9,873 nt of DNA from an uncultured Synechococcus sp. (GTDB taxonomy: Bacteria; Cyanobacteriota; Cyanobacteriia; PCC-6307; Cyanobiaceae): contig CAJWZN010000044.1 in NCBI GenBank assembly GCA_913050105.1, forward strand, positions 1 to 9,873, given 5' to 3'. Of this stretch, positions 1 to 6,787 are shown one piece after another. Made by a program: the position numbers and the translations under genes. Position 1 is the stretch's first letter. Each line of letters opens with the position of its first letter. The notes beneath the pieces were generated by a model, which saw nothing but the letters and a program-made list of their open reading frames with translations, was not told the DNA's origin and ran no database searches.

Positions 1-2
1 TG

Positions 3-239
3 GCGCAGGATGCACCAGATCGATTCCGTCAGGAATGGGATCTGTTTCAGGAGGAAGTGCGGGCTGAAGCCGATCGGCTTGAGCGCGATGAAGGCCAGGC
101 AGAGCCTGCGGATGCAGCGTCTGACATGACCGTTTCAGACACTGCATCTCCGCCGGAGGATCAGACGCCGCAGGCTGTGATTGATCGGTTGAGGGCTTCC
201 GTAGCGGAGATCAACCGCTCTCTTGAGGTGCGCTCTTGA
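3..239 (+). CDS. 3' end of an unrecognised acidic hypothetical protein (5' truncated)
   Basis: An open frame enters from the left edge of the window (first full codon at position 3) and stops with TGA at 237-239, leaving 78 C-terminal residues. The visible part is highly charged and hydrophilic: a first stretch with heptad-like E/R/L spacing (RFRQEWDLFQEEV and following), an acidic Pro/Ala/Ser/Thr-rich middle, and a final amphipathic helix-like segment (AVIDRLRASVAEINRSLEV). There is no membrane segment and no catalytic motif. The stop codon overlaps the start of the next gene by one base (TGATG), which suggests co-transcription and translational coupling with the ABC1 kinase. I do not recognise the family. 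The true start lies upstream of the window; an internal ATG at 126 or GTG at 57 could be mistaken for it. Confidence is good that it is a gene tail, none about its function. Confidence 0.6.
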   Translation, partial: AQDAPDRFRQEWDLFQEEVRAEADRLERDEGQAEPADAASDMTVSDTASPPEDQTPQAVIDRLRASVAEINRSLEVRS

Positions 240-1891
240 TGACGGGGCTGTTGCGTGCGCTGCGCATCTGGCGTTCGGTGCTCACACTGCTGCTGTTGCT
301 CTGGTGGGACGCTCAGTCCTGGAGCTATCCAGGTGGTGTCAATGCGGAGTTGAGAGCTCAACGCCAGCGTCAGCGCGCCCACTGGCTGACTGCTGAATTG
401 CTGCGGCTGGGTTCGGCATTCATCAAGCTCGGGCAGTTGCTTTCGGCACGGCCGGACATCCTCCCCGCTGGTTGGGTGGCTGAGCTCGCCGCTTTGCAAG
501 ACAGTGTTCCCGCCTTCGGTTTTGCCGAGGTCCAGACTGTGCTGGAGCAGGAGCTGGGCCAGCGCTGCGCTGAAGTCATTGATCTGGACCCTGAGCCCCT
601 AGGAGCTGCTTCTCTGGCACAGGTGCACAGGGCCAGCCTGCGCAGCGGTCGACAGGTGGTGCTCAAGGTGCAGCGCCCGGGGCTGGATCGCTTGTTCAGG
701 CTCGATCTCGATGTCATGCAGCAGGTGGCGGCGGTGCTGCAGCGTCATCCCAGCTGGGGACGTGGTCGAGACTGGCCAGCCATGGCACGGGAGTGCCGCC
801 GAGTGCTGCTGCGGGAACTGGATTTTCGGGTGGAAGCCCAGTACGCGGCCCGGTTCCGCCAGCAATTTCTGGATGACGAGCGCATCCGCATTCCAGGTGT
901 GGTCTGGGAGCTCAGTAGCCGCAGAGTGCTGTGTCTCGACTATCTGCCCGGGATCAAGATCAACGACCGCGAGGCCCTGATTGAGGCAGGCATCGACCCC
1001 TCAGCTGTGGCGGAAATCGGAGCAGCCAGCTATCTGAAGCAGCTGGTGCGTTTTGGCTTTTTCCACGCTGATCCTCACCCCGGCAATCTGGCGGTGGCCT
1101 CCGACGGAGCGCTCATCTACTACGACTTCGGAATGATGGGGTTGCTGTCGGATGCCCTGCGTCGCCGGCTCGGTTCGATGATTCGCGCTGCGGCTGCGAG
1201 GGATTCCGCTGCATTGGTTGAGGAGATGCAGGCGGCCGGCGTGATTGCCCGTGAGATTGATGTGGGTCCGGTGCGCCGGCTGGTGCGATTGATGTTGAAC
1301 GAAGCCCTCACGCCACCCTTCAGTTCCAATGTGATCGACAAACTTTCGGGGGATCTCTACGACCTGGTGTATGGCCAGCCTTTCCGACTGCCCGTTGAAC
1401 TCATTTTTGTGATGCGGGCTCTGTCCACCTTTGAAGGAGTGGGCCGAAGCCTTGATCCCGCTTTTAGCCTGGTGGCGATTGCCAAGCCCTACCTTCTGCC
1501 CCTGATGACTTCCAGCGGAACCGGATCCAGCGATTTGTTCAATGAAATCGGTCGCCAGGTGGGAGCACTCAGCAGCCGTGCAGCTGCACTTCCTCGCCGT
1601 TTGGACGAGAACCTGGAGCGCCTGGAGCAGGGTGATTTGCAGCTTCAGGTGCGTCTGGGTGAATCCGATCGGCAGTTCCGCCGCATGACCCTGGCGCAGC
1701 AGTCGATCGGACAGTCGGTTCTTCTCGGCTGTCTGGCGCTGGCCACTGCGATCATCGGCGCCAGCGTTCGTCCTGTCTGGGCCATCCTGCCCGCAACGGC
1801 CACACTTCCCGTCGGACTGGGTTGGTTCCGCATGCAGATCCGTATGCGACGCGACCAGCGGCTGGAGCAGCTGCCTGGCTCCAACCGCTGA
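239..1891 (+). CDS. ABC1/UbiB (AarF)-family atypical kinase-like protein
   Basis: A 550-residue member of the ABC1/ADCK/UbiB family of atypical kinases. Family members act at membranes in quinone and prenyl-lipid metabolism; cyanobacteria and plastids carry several paralogues linked to plastoquinone, tocopherol or stress. The diagnostic motifs are present: KxGQ as KLGQ (residues 63-66), the Ala-rich loop that replaces the normal glycine-rich loop (LGAASLAQVH, 121-130), the phosphate-binding lysine in VLKVQRPG (K143), the catalytic-loop motif HADPHPGN (276-283) and a DFG motif (296-298). The C-terminal region has two hydrophobic segments (about 494-512 and 514-532), consistent with membrane anchoring, and the N terminus has a short Leu-rich patch (14-22). 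I chose ATG 239, which overlaps the preceding stop by one base, over an in-frame TTG three bases upstream. A GAGGTG at 225-230 could serve as ribosome-binding site. Family assignment is firm; substrate is unknown, so no symbol is given. Confidence 0.93.
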   Translation: MTGLLRALRIWRSVLTLLLLLWWDAQSWSYPGGVNAELRAQRQRQRAHWLTAELLRLGSAFIKLGQLLSARPDILPAGWVAELAALQDSVPAFGFAEVQTVLEQELGQRCAEVIDLDPEPLGAASLAQVHRASLRSGRQVVLKVQRPGLDRLFRLDLDVMQQVAAVLQRHPSWGRGRDWPAMARECRRVLLRELDFRVEAQYAARFRQQFLDDERIRIPGVVWELSSRRVLCLDYLPGIKINDREALIEAGIDPSAVAEIGAASYLKQLVRFGFFHADPHPGNLAVASDGALIYYDFGMMGLLSDALRRRLGSMIRAAAARDSAALVEEMQAAGVIAREIDVGPVRRLVRLMLNEALTPPFSSNVIDKLSGDLYDLVYGQPFRLPVELIFVMRALSTFEGVGRSLDPAFSLVAIAKPYLLPLMTSSGTGSSDLFNEIGRQVGALSSRAAALPRRLDENLERLEQGDLQLQVRLGESDRQFRRMTLAQQSIGQSVLLGCLALATAIIGASVRPVWAILPATATLPVGLGWFRMQIRMRRDQRLEQLPGSNR

Positions 1892-1902
1892 CGATCGATC
1901 AC

Positions 1903-1935
1903 TGGGTCAAGCCTTCCCCCTGGGCCCCTGACCCA
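1903..1935. terminator. Inverted repeat at the convergent kinase/eno 3' ends
   Basis: The kinase gene and eno converge with only 15 bp between their stop codons. A perfect 7-bp inverted repeat, TGGGTCA (1903-1909) and TGACCCA (1929-1935) with a 19-nt spacer, begins in the gap and overlaps the eno stop codon (1907-1909). It could help define 3' ends in both directions, but there is no T tract on either side, so it is not a canonical intrinsic terminator. Part of the arm is constrained by enolase codons. Tentative. Confidence 0.25.
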
Positions 1936-3199
1936 CGGCCCCGGCGTAGATGGCCTGGCTGCCCAGCTCGTCTTCGATGCGCAGCAGCTGGTTGTATTTC
2001 GCCACGCGCTCGCTTCGGCTCAATGAACCGGTCTTGATCTGACCGGCCCGTGTGGCGACCGACAGGTCAGCGATGGTGGTGTCTTCCGTTTCACCACTTC
2101 GGTGGCTGATCACACTGGTGTACCCGGAGCGGCCGGCCAGATCGATGGCTTGCAGTGTTTCGGTGAGCGAACCGATCTGGTTCACCTTGATCAGGATCGA
2201 GTTGGCAGTCGCGTCGTCGATACCCCGCTGCAGGCGCTTGGTATTGGTCACGAACAGGTCGTCGCCCACCAGCTGGACCTTGGCACCCAACCGCTCGGTC
2301 AGCAGCTTCCAGCCCTCCCAGTCGTCCTCGGCCAGGCCATCCTCAATCGACACGATCGGGAATTTCTCCACCAGTTGCTCGAGCTGACCCACCATCTCTG
2401 AGCTGTCGTAGCTGCCGCCGTCGAATGCGTAGCGGCCGTTCTCGAAGAATTCAGTGCTGGCCACGTCCAGAGCCAGGGAGATCTGTTCACCGGGCTTGTA
2501 ACCGGCTTTCGTGATCGCTTCCACCAGAATTTCACCGGCTTCGATGTTGCCCAGGTCGGGCGCAAAACCGCCCTCATCGCCTACTGCGGTGCTCATCCCT
2601 CTGGTGCTGAGCAATCCCTTCAGGGTGTGGAACACCTCGGTTCCCATGCGCAGGGCCTCGCGGAAGCTGGGGGCGCCATGGGGAACCAGCATGAATTCCT
2701 GGAAGTCCAGGCTGTTGGCAGCGTGGGCCCCACCGTTGATCACATTCATCAGAGGCACCGGCAGCAGGTTGGCCATTGGCCCACCGAGGTAGCGGTACAG
2801 GGGAATGCCGAGGCCGTTGGCGGCGGCGCGTGCGGTGGCCATGCTCACAGCGAGGATGGAGTTGGCACCAAGGTTCGATTTGTTGTCGCTGCCGTCGAGC
2901 TCTTGCATCGCCGCATCCACTGCGGCCTGATCGAGTGCTGAAAGGCCACACAAGGTTGGAGCGATTCGCTCCTCGATATGAGTCACTGCCTGGCTGACGC
3001 CCTTGCCCATGTAGCGATCGCCGCCGTCCCGCAGTTCGTGGGCCTCATGGGCGCCGGTGCTTGCACCACTTGGAACAATGGCCCGACCCATGGCGCCACC
3101 TTCCAGCATCACCTCGGCCTCAACGGTTGGATTGCCGCGGGAATCGAGTACCTCTCGGGCCACGATGGTGTCGATGACGAGGTCGAGCGAGTCGATCAC
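1907..3199 (-). CDS. eno: Enolase (phosphopyruvate hydratase)
   Basis: Enolase converts 2-phosphoglycerate to phosphoenolpyruvate in lower glycolysis and is a cytosolic, Mg-dependent enzyme; in cyanobacteria it supplies PEP from Calvin-cycle 3-phosphoglycerate. The 430-residue length is typical. Visible hallmarks: SGASTGAHEA near residues 44-53, the metal ligands D245, E286 (in SIEDGLAEDDW) and D313 (in LVGDDLFVTN), the catalytic acid/base pair E209 (in VGDEGGFAP) and K338 (in ILIKVNQIGS), and the substrate loop SHRSGETEDTTIADL (365-379). The start is GTG at 3199-3197; it gives the expected N terminus leading into the conserved AREVLDSRGNPTVE, and no ATG is available near it. No Shine-Dalgarno is seen; the upstream bases are C-rich. 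The gene stands alone on the minus strand, divergent from gloA, with a plausible promoter 25-30 bp upstream. Nothing is missing or unusual in the protein. Confidence 0.98.
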   Translation of the reverse strand: MIDSLDLVIDTIVAREVLDSRGNPTVEAEVMLEGGAMGRAIVPSGASTGAHEAHELRDGGDRYMGKGVSQAVTHIEERIAPTLCGLSALDQAAVDAAMQELDGSDNKSNLGANSILAVSMATARAAANGLGIPLYRYLGGPMANLLPVPLMNVINGGAHAANSLDFQEFMLVPHGAPSFREALRMGTEVFHTLKGLLSTRGMSTAVGDEGGFAPDLGNIEAGEILVEAITKAGYKPGEQISLALDVASTEFFENGRYAFDGGSYDSSEMVGQLEQLVEKFPIVSIEDGLAEDDWEGWKLLTERLGAKVQLVGDDLFVTNTKRLQRGIDDATANSILIKVNQIGSLTETLQAIDLAGRSGYTSVISHRSGETEDTTIADLSVATRAGQIKTGSLSRSERVAKYNQLLRIEDELGSQAIYAGAVGQGPRGKA

Positions 3200-3218
3200 G
3201 GTGGGCGGGGTGTAAACC

Positions 3219-3239
3219 GGGCGATTTTATGGGTCGCCC
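3219..3239 (-). promoter_or_regulatory. Candidate eno promoter -10 box within a perfect dyad (possible operator)
   Basis: Read on the minus strand, TAAAAT (3229-3224) is a near-consensus sigma-70 -10 box placed 25 bp ahead of the eno GTG, implying a 5' leader of roughly 18 nt. No clear -35 hexamer sits 16-19 bp upstream; the region 3247-3254 is only weakly similar. The -10 box is overlapped by a perfect 6-bp inverted repeat, GGGCGA (3219-3224) and TCGCCC (3234-3239), centred 9 bp apart. A protein bound there would cover the promoter, so this may be an operator, but the dyad may also be chance. Inference from sequence only. Confidence 0.4.
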
Positions 3240-3310
3240 TCTGCATTCCCATTGTGATCTTTCGCACCCCGCCAGAATGCGTGGCGCGAATGTCGGGGGA
3301 TTAGTCGTCC

Positions 3311-3709
3311 ATGCGGATGCTGCACACCATGCTTCGGGTCGGAGATTTGCAGCGTTCCATCGCCTTCTACACCCAGGTTCTGGGTATGCAGCTGTTGCGC
3401 CAAAAGGAGTACCCACGTGGGCGCTTCACCCTGGCGTTCCTGGGTTACGGGCCGGAATCCGAGCAGACGGTGCTGGAGCTCACCCATAACTGGGACACGA
3501 GTTCCTACGAACACGGTGATGGCTATGGCCATATCGCCCTTGGAGTTGACGATATCCACACCACCTGCGCTGGCATCACAGACCAGGGCGGTCGTGTGGT
3601 GCGGGAGCCCGGGCCGATGAAGCACGGTTCCACGGTGATCGCGTTCGTTGAAGATCCCGATGGCTACAAAGTGGAATTAATCGACTTGTCGTCCCGCGCT
3701 GCTGCATGA
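3311..3709 (+). CDS. gloA: Lactoylglutathione lyase (glyoxalase I)
   Basis: Glyoxalase I isomerises the hemithioacetal of methylglyoxal and glutathione to S-lactoylglutathione, the first step in removing a toxic by-product of triose phosphates; it is a cytosolic homodimer. The 132-residue protein has the two beta-alpha-beta-beta-beta modules of the VOC fold. All four metal ligands fall at the positions known from E. coli GlxI: H5, E56 (in VLELTHNW), H74 (in GYGHIALGVDD) and E122 (in GYKVELIDL). The conserved AFVEDPDGYK precedes the last ligand. The short length, without the insertions of the zinc-dependent eukaryotic class, points to the nickel/cobalt-activated bacterial class. ATG 3311 is chosen because MRMLHTMLRVGDLQRS matches the family N terminus and puts H5 in register; GGGGA at 3296-3300 lies 10 bp upstream. 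The stop overlaps the clpB2 start by 4 bases. Confidence 0.96.
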   Translation: MRMLHTMLRVGDLQRSIAFYTQVLGMQLLRQKEYPRGRFTLAFLGYGPESEQTVLELTHNWDTSSYEHGDGYGHIALGVDDIHTTCAGITDQGGRVVREPGPMKHGSTVIAFVEDPDGYKVELIDLSSRAAA

Positions 3710-6456
3710 CCGGAGCTCAAGCCAACCGCGGCAGCCTGACCCAGGAGCCCGATCGTTTCTCTGATGCCGCCTGGGATCTTGTGCTGTCCGGTCAGGATGT
3801 GGCACGGCGCTGGCGGCACGATCAGCTTGATGTGGAGCATCTGATTCAGGTGCTTTTCTCCGATCCAACTTTTCGTCGCTGGGTCGAGCCTTTGCCCATC
3901 CAGGCCGATGCCCTGTTGGATCGCCTGGAGGATGTGCTGGCCGACCAGCCGTCGGCTCGCGTTGACGATCTGTTTATTGGAGAAGATCTCGAGCAGTTGT
4001 TGGACAGTGCCGATGGGGTTCGTGCCCGTTGGGGCGAACGCCTGATTGATGTCCCTTCGCTGATCGCGGCCATGGGGATGGATCCGCGCATTGGGGCGGA
4101 GCTGTTCAGCGCGCTGGGATTGCCGTCGGACCGATTGGAGCGTCTGTTGCGCGGTCCGGTGCCGATGACCCAACCAACACAGATGGCGTTGGTTGGGTCG
4201 AGACCCGTTCCGGCAGCATCGGTCTCCCCAGGACCTGTTTCGGTCGCACCCGTTCCGTCGGTATCGGCTCCGTCGGTATCGGTTTCGGCCGATTCGACGC
4301 CGGATGCACCAGCTGCCTTGGCGTTGGAGCAGGAGCCCTCGGCGCTTGCGTTGTACGGCCTTGATCTCACGGCAGAGGCGGAGGGCGGGGCTTTGGATCC
4401 CGTGGTTGGACGCGATGGCGAGATCCGCAATCTGATCAAGGTTCTGTCGCGCCGCAGCAAGAACAATCCGGTTCTGATCGGTGAGCCTGGCGTCGGTAAG
4501 ACGGCGATCGCCCAGCTGCTGGCACAGCGGATTGTTGCTGGTGAGGTGCCGGATTCGTTGCAGGGTTTGCGCTTGATCGCGCTTGATCTCGGTGCGCTGA
4601 TTGCCGGAGCCAAGTTCCGCGGCCAGTTCGAGGAACGCCTGCGAGCTGTGCTGGAGGAGGTGAGTGGATCGGATTCAGGCGTGGTGCTGTTCATCGATGA
4701 GCTCCACACCGTGGTGGGCAGTGATCGCAGCAGCACCGATGCAGGCAGCCTGCTGAAACCGGCACTGGCCCGTGGAGATCTGCGCTGTATCGGTGCCACC
4801 ACTCCTGAGGAATACCGCCGCACGGTGGAAAAGGACCCGGCGCTCAACCGTCGCTTCCAGCAGGTGTTGATCCGGGAGCCTGATCTTGAGCTGAGCCTGG
4901 AGATTCTCCGGGGTCTGAAGGAGCGCTATGAGCTCCATCACGGCGTCACCATCACCGATGAAGCGCTTCAGACCGCCAATCGATTGGCGGACAGATACAT
5001 CAGCGACCGCTGCCTGCCGGATAAGGCGATCGACCTGATCGATGAGGCTGCGGCTCAGCTGAAGATTGAGGTCACCTCCAAGCCACAGGTGGTGGAGGAG
5101 GCCGAAGCGGATCTCCGTCGAGTGGAACTTGCGCTTCTTGCTGCCGAGCAGGCGCCGGATGTGGAGCGAATTCAGCTGCAGCGCAATCGTCTGGACGTGG
5201 TCTCCCGTCTCGATGCACTGCGCCAACGCTGGCAGCACGAGCGGGAGCAGCTGGAGGAACTGGGTCAGCTGTTGCAGCAGGACGAAGACCTGCGGCATGC
5301 CATTGCGGAGGCGGAGCGGGATGGTGACCTCGAGGAGGCGGCACGGTTGCAGTACGACCAGTTGCACACCGTTCAACAAAGGCGCGAGCAGCTGGAGGCG
5401 GAGCAGCTGGCGGCCCAGGCCGAGGAGACAGCATTGCTGCGGGAGCAGGTGGAAGCTGGCGACATCGCTGATCTGGTGGCCCGCTGGACAGGGATCCCAG
5501 TGCAGCGGCTGTTGGCGGGTGAACGGCGCAAGCTGCTGGCGATGGAGAGCCTTCTGGCGGAGAGGGTGATCGGTCAGGGCGAGGCTGTGGCAGCAGTGGC
5601 TGCGGCAATCCGTCGCGCTCGCGCCGGGATGAAGGATCCACGCAGGCCGGTTGGTTCGTTTTTGTTTCTCGGTCCAACAGGGGTGGGCAAAACCGAGTTG
5701 GCCAAAGCTCTGGCGACCTCCCTTTTCGACGAGGAGGAAGCCCTGGTGCGGCTCGACATGAGCGAATTCATGGAGCGCAATGCCGTGGCCCGGCTGATTG
5801 GTGCTCCTCCCGGATATGTCGGTTACGAAGAGGGAGGGCAGCTCACTGAGGCGGTGCGGCGACGCCCGTACGCCGTGTTGCTGCTGGATGAGGTGGAGAA
5901 GGCCCACCCGGATGTGTTCAACCTGCTGCTGCAGGTTCTGGATGAAGGACGGCTCACCGATTCTCAGGGCCGCACCGTTGACTTTCGCCACACGGTTGTG
6001 GTGATGACCAGCAACCTGGCTAGCCCCGCAATCCTGGAGCATGCCCGTTCCGGAGCAGCCGACGACACTCAACTGCAGCAGGCCGTGGATGCGGCTCTGG
6101 CAGGACAGTTCCGACCGGAATTTCTCAATCGCATCGACGAAGTGATTCGCTTCCGTCCGCTGCAGGTGGCCGAACTGGTGCGGATTGTGCGGCTGCAGCT
6201 GGCGGATCTCTCCACCCTTCTTGCGGAGCAGGGTCTCCAGCTGCACGTCGATGACGACGTCGCCGATGCCCTGGCTCGGCAGGGCTACGAACCGGAATAT
6301 GGCGCTCGACCTCTGCGCCGTGTGTTGCGTCGCCAGCTTGAAAATCCACTGGCAACCGAACTGCTGGAGGAGCGTTTCCGTGGCGCCCGTGGTGTTCGGG
6401 TGGTCTGTTCCGGTGAGGATGGGACGACCCTGCGATTCGAACGGCAAGACGGTTGA
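3706..6456 (+). CDS. clpB2: ClpB-type AAA+ disaggregase, ClpB2 paralogue
   Basis: A 916-residue Hsp100 ATPase that, with DnaK, would extract polypeptides from aggregates. Order of domains: a divergent Clp_N domain (about 15-150); an unusually long Pro/Val/Ser/Ala-rich linker (about 155-212); AAA-1 with Walker A GEPGVGKT (259-266), pore loop GAKFRG (F304), Walker B FIDELH (D331-E332) and RRFQQV; a coiled-coil middle domain (about 455-580) that aligns with ClpB M-domains, including LQYDQL; then AAA-2 with Walker A GPTGVGKT (656-663), pore loop GYVG (Y704), Walker B LLLDEVEKAHPD (D728-E729), sensor 1 TSN and the FRPEFLNRIDEV segment. The full M-domain, and the absence of an IGF/IGL ClpP-docking tripeptide in AAA-2, separate it from ClpA/ClpC. 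The position next to secE-nusG and the divergent N domain fit the cyanobacterial ClpB2, described in Synechococcus as essential and not heat-induced; that assignment rests on memory of family and synteny. ATG 3706 overlaps the gloA stop (ATGA). No Shine-Dalgarno is visible, consistent with coupling. Confidence 0.92.
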   Translation: MTGAQANRGSLTQEPDRFSDAAWDLVLSGQDVARRWRHDQLDVEHLIQVLFSDPTFRRWVEPLPIQADALLDRLEDVLADQPSARVDDLFIGEDLEQLLDSADGVRARWGERLIDVPSLIAAMGMDPRIGAELFSALGLPSDRLERLLRGPVPMTQPTQMALVGSRPVPAASVSPGPVSVAPVPSVSAPSVSVSADSTPDAPAALALEQEPSALALYGLDLTAEAEGGALDPVVGRDGEIRNLIKVLSRRSKNNPVLIGEPGVGKTAIAQLLAQRIVAGEVPDSLQGLRLIALDLGALIAGAKFRGQFEERLRAVLEEVSGSDSGVVLFIDELHTVVGSDRSSTDAGSLLKPALARGDLRCIGATTPEEYRRTVEKDPALNRRFQQVLIREPDLELSLEILRGLKERYELHHGVTITDEALQTANRLADRYISDRCLPDKAIDLIDEAAAQLKIEVTSKPQVVEEAEADLRRVELALLAAEQAPDVERIQLQRNRLDVVSRLDALRQRWQHEREQLEELGQLLQQDEDLRHAIAEAERDGDLEEAARLQYDQLHTVQQRREQLEAEQLAAQAEETALLREQVEAGDIADLVARWTGIPVQRLLAGERRKLLAMESLLAERVIGQGEAVAAVAAAIRRARAGMKDPRRPVGSFLFLGPTGVGKTELAKALATSLFDEEEALVRLDMSEFMERNAVARLIGAPPGYVGYEEGGQLTEAVRRRPYAVLLLDEVEKAHPDVFNLLLQVLDEGRLTDSQGRTVDFRHTVVVMTSNLASPAILEHARSGAADDTQLQQAVDAALAGQFRPEFLNRIDEVIRFRPLQVAELVRIVRLQLADLSTLLAEQGLQLHVDDDVADALARQGYEPEYGARPLRRVLRRQLENPLATELLEERFRGARGVRVVCSGEDGTTLRFERQDG
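4254..4283 (+). repeat. 15-bp tandem repeat in the clpB2 linker
   Basis: Two adjacent 15-bp units starting TCCGTCGGTATCGG (4254-4268 and 4269-4283) differ only in the last base. They encode the repeated peptide PSVS(A/V) within the Pro/Val/Ser-rich linker between the N domain and AAA-1. The unit length is a multiple of three, so expansion or contraction would change linker length without breaking the frame. Further shorter P-V and S-V units lie around it. Confidence 0.6.
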
Positions 6457-6527
6457 GGTGCATCCAGTAGGGTGTTTGTTTGGCAGAGTGCCTGCCGGCA
6501 TTCCTGTCAACTCCCGGTCCCCCTTCC
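6457..6527 (+). other. clpB2-secE spacer
   Basis: This 71-bp gap carries a small perfect hairpin, GGCAG (6482-6486) and CTGCC (6492-6496) with a 5-nt loop, followed by the palindrome TGCCGGCA. The last 25 bases before secE are C/T-rich with no Shine-Dalgarno. There is no tRNA-Trp gene, which in many bacteria lies just upstream of secE, and no T tract. TAGGGT at 6468-6473 resembles a TANNNT -10 box but has no matching -35. Whether secE starts a new transcript or is read through from clpB2 cannot be decided here. Confidence 0.3.
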
Positions 6528-6767
6528 GTGACCAGCCCAACTTCCGAGGACACCTCCGCCAAGAGTTCAGACGCCCCCGCAGATTCCGCTGCATCAAGTG
6601 GTTTTCTTGCGGATACGGTCAATGAGCTCAAACTCGTGGTCTGGCCCAGTCGCCAGCAGTTGTTCAGTGAATCGATTGCTGTGATCCTGATGGTGAGCCT
6701 TTCGGCCGCAACCATCGCCGCAGTGAGTCGTTTCTTCGGGTGGGCGTCATCCCAGGTGTTCCGCTGA
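6528..6767 (+). CDS. secE: Preprotein translocase subunit SecE (single-TM type)
   Basis: SecE clamps SecY in the Sec translocon; in cyanobacteria it serves both plasma and thylakoid membranes. The 79-residue protein has a flexible acidic Ser/Ala/Pro-rich N terminus (1-25), the amphipathic conserved segment FLADTVNELKLVVWPSRQQL (26-45) with the family signature VVWPS, and one transmembrane helix (about 48-68: ESIAVILMVSLSAATIAAV), ending with a short WASSQVF tail. This is the minimal one-helix form, unlike the three-helix E. coli protein. The chosen start is GTG 6528 (MTSPTSED). A longer frame from TTG 6480 would add 16 residues (MAECLPAF and following) that look like translated spacer, so it is less likely. 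No ATG is available. nusG begins 20 bp downstream, as in most bacteria. Confidence 0.93.
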   Translation: MTSPTSEDTSAKSSDAPADSAASSGFLADTVNELKLVVWPSRQQLFSESIAVILMVSLSAATIAAVSRFFGWASSQVFR

Positions 6768-6787
6768 TCCGCACCCTCCTCACCGCC

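Noticed and set aside
3252..3280. Possible gloA promoter with TTGTGA as -35
   Set aside because: The bases 17 bp downstream (around 3275-3280) do not form a TANNNT -10 box, so the pair is not convincing.
3846..4847. 333-codon minus-strand frame opposite the 5' part of clpB2
   Set aside because: Ser/Arg/Thr-rich low-complexity translation with no motif, antisense to the Clp N domain, linker and AAA-1; a shadow frame.
6453..6473. secE promoter from TTGAGG and TAGGGT
   Set aside because: The spacing between the two hexamers is only 9 bp, far too short for sigma-70 recognition.
4675..6597. 640-codon open frame on the minus strand opposite clpB2
   Set aside because: It lies wholly antisense to a clear ClpB coding frame with all Walker motifs. 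The translation is His/Gln/Leu-rich with no recognisable family, as expected for a GC-rich shadow frame.
6740..6787. Longer NusG start at GTG 6740
   Set aside because: It overlaps secE by 28 bp and adds 16 residues without NusG character; GTG 6788 gives a simple 20-bp gap.
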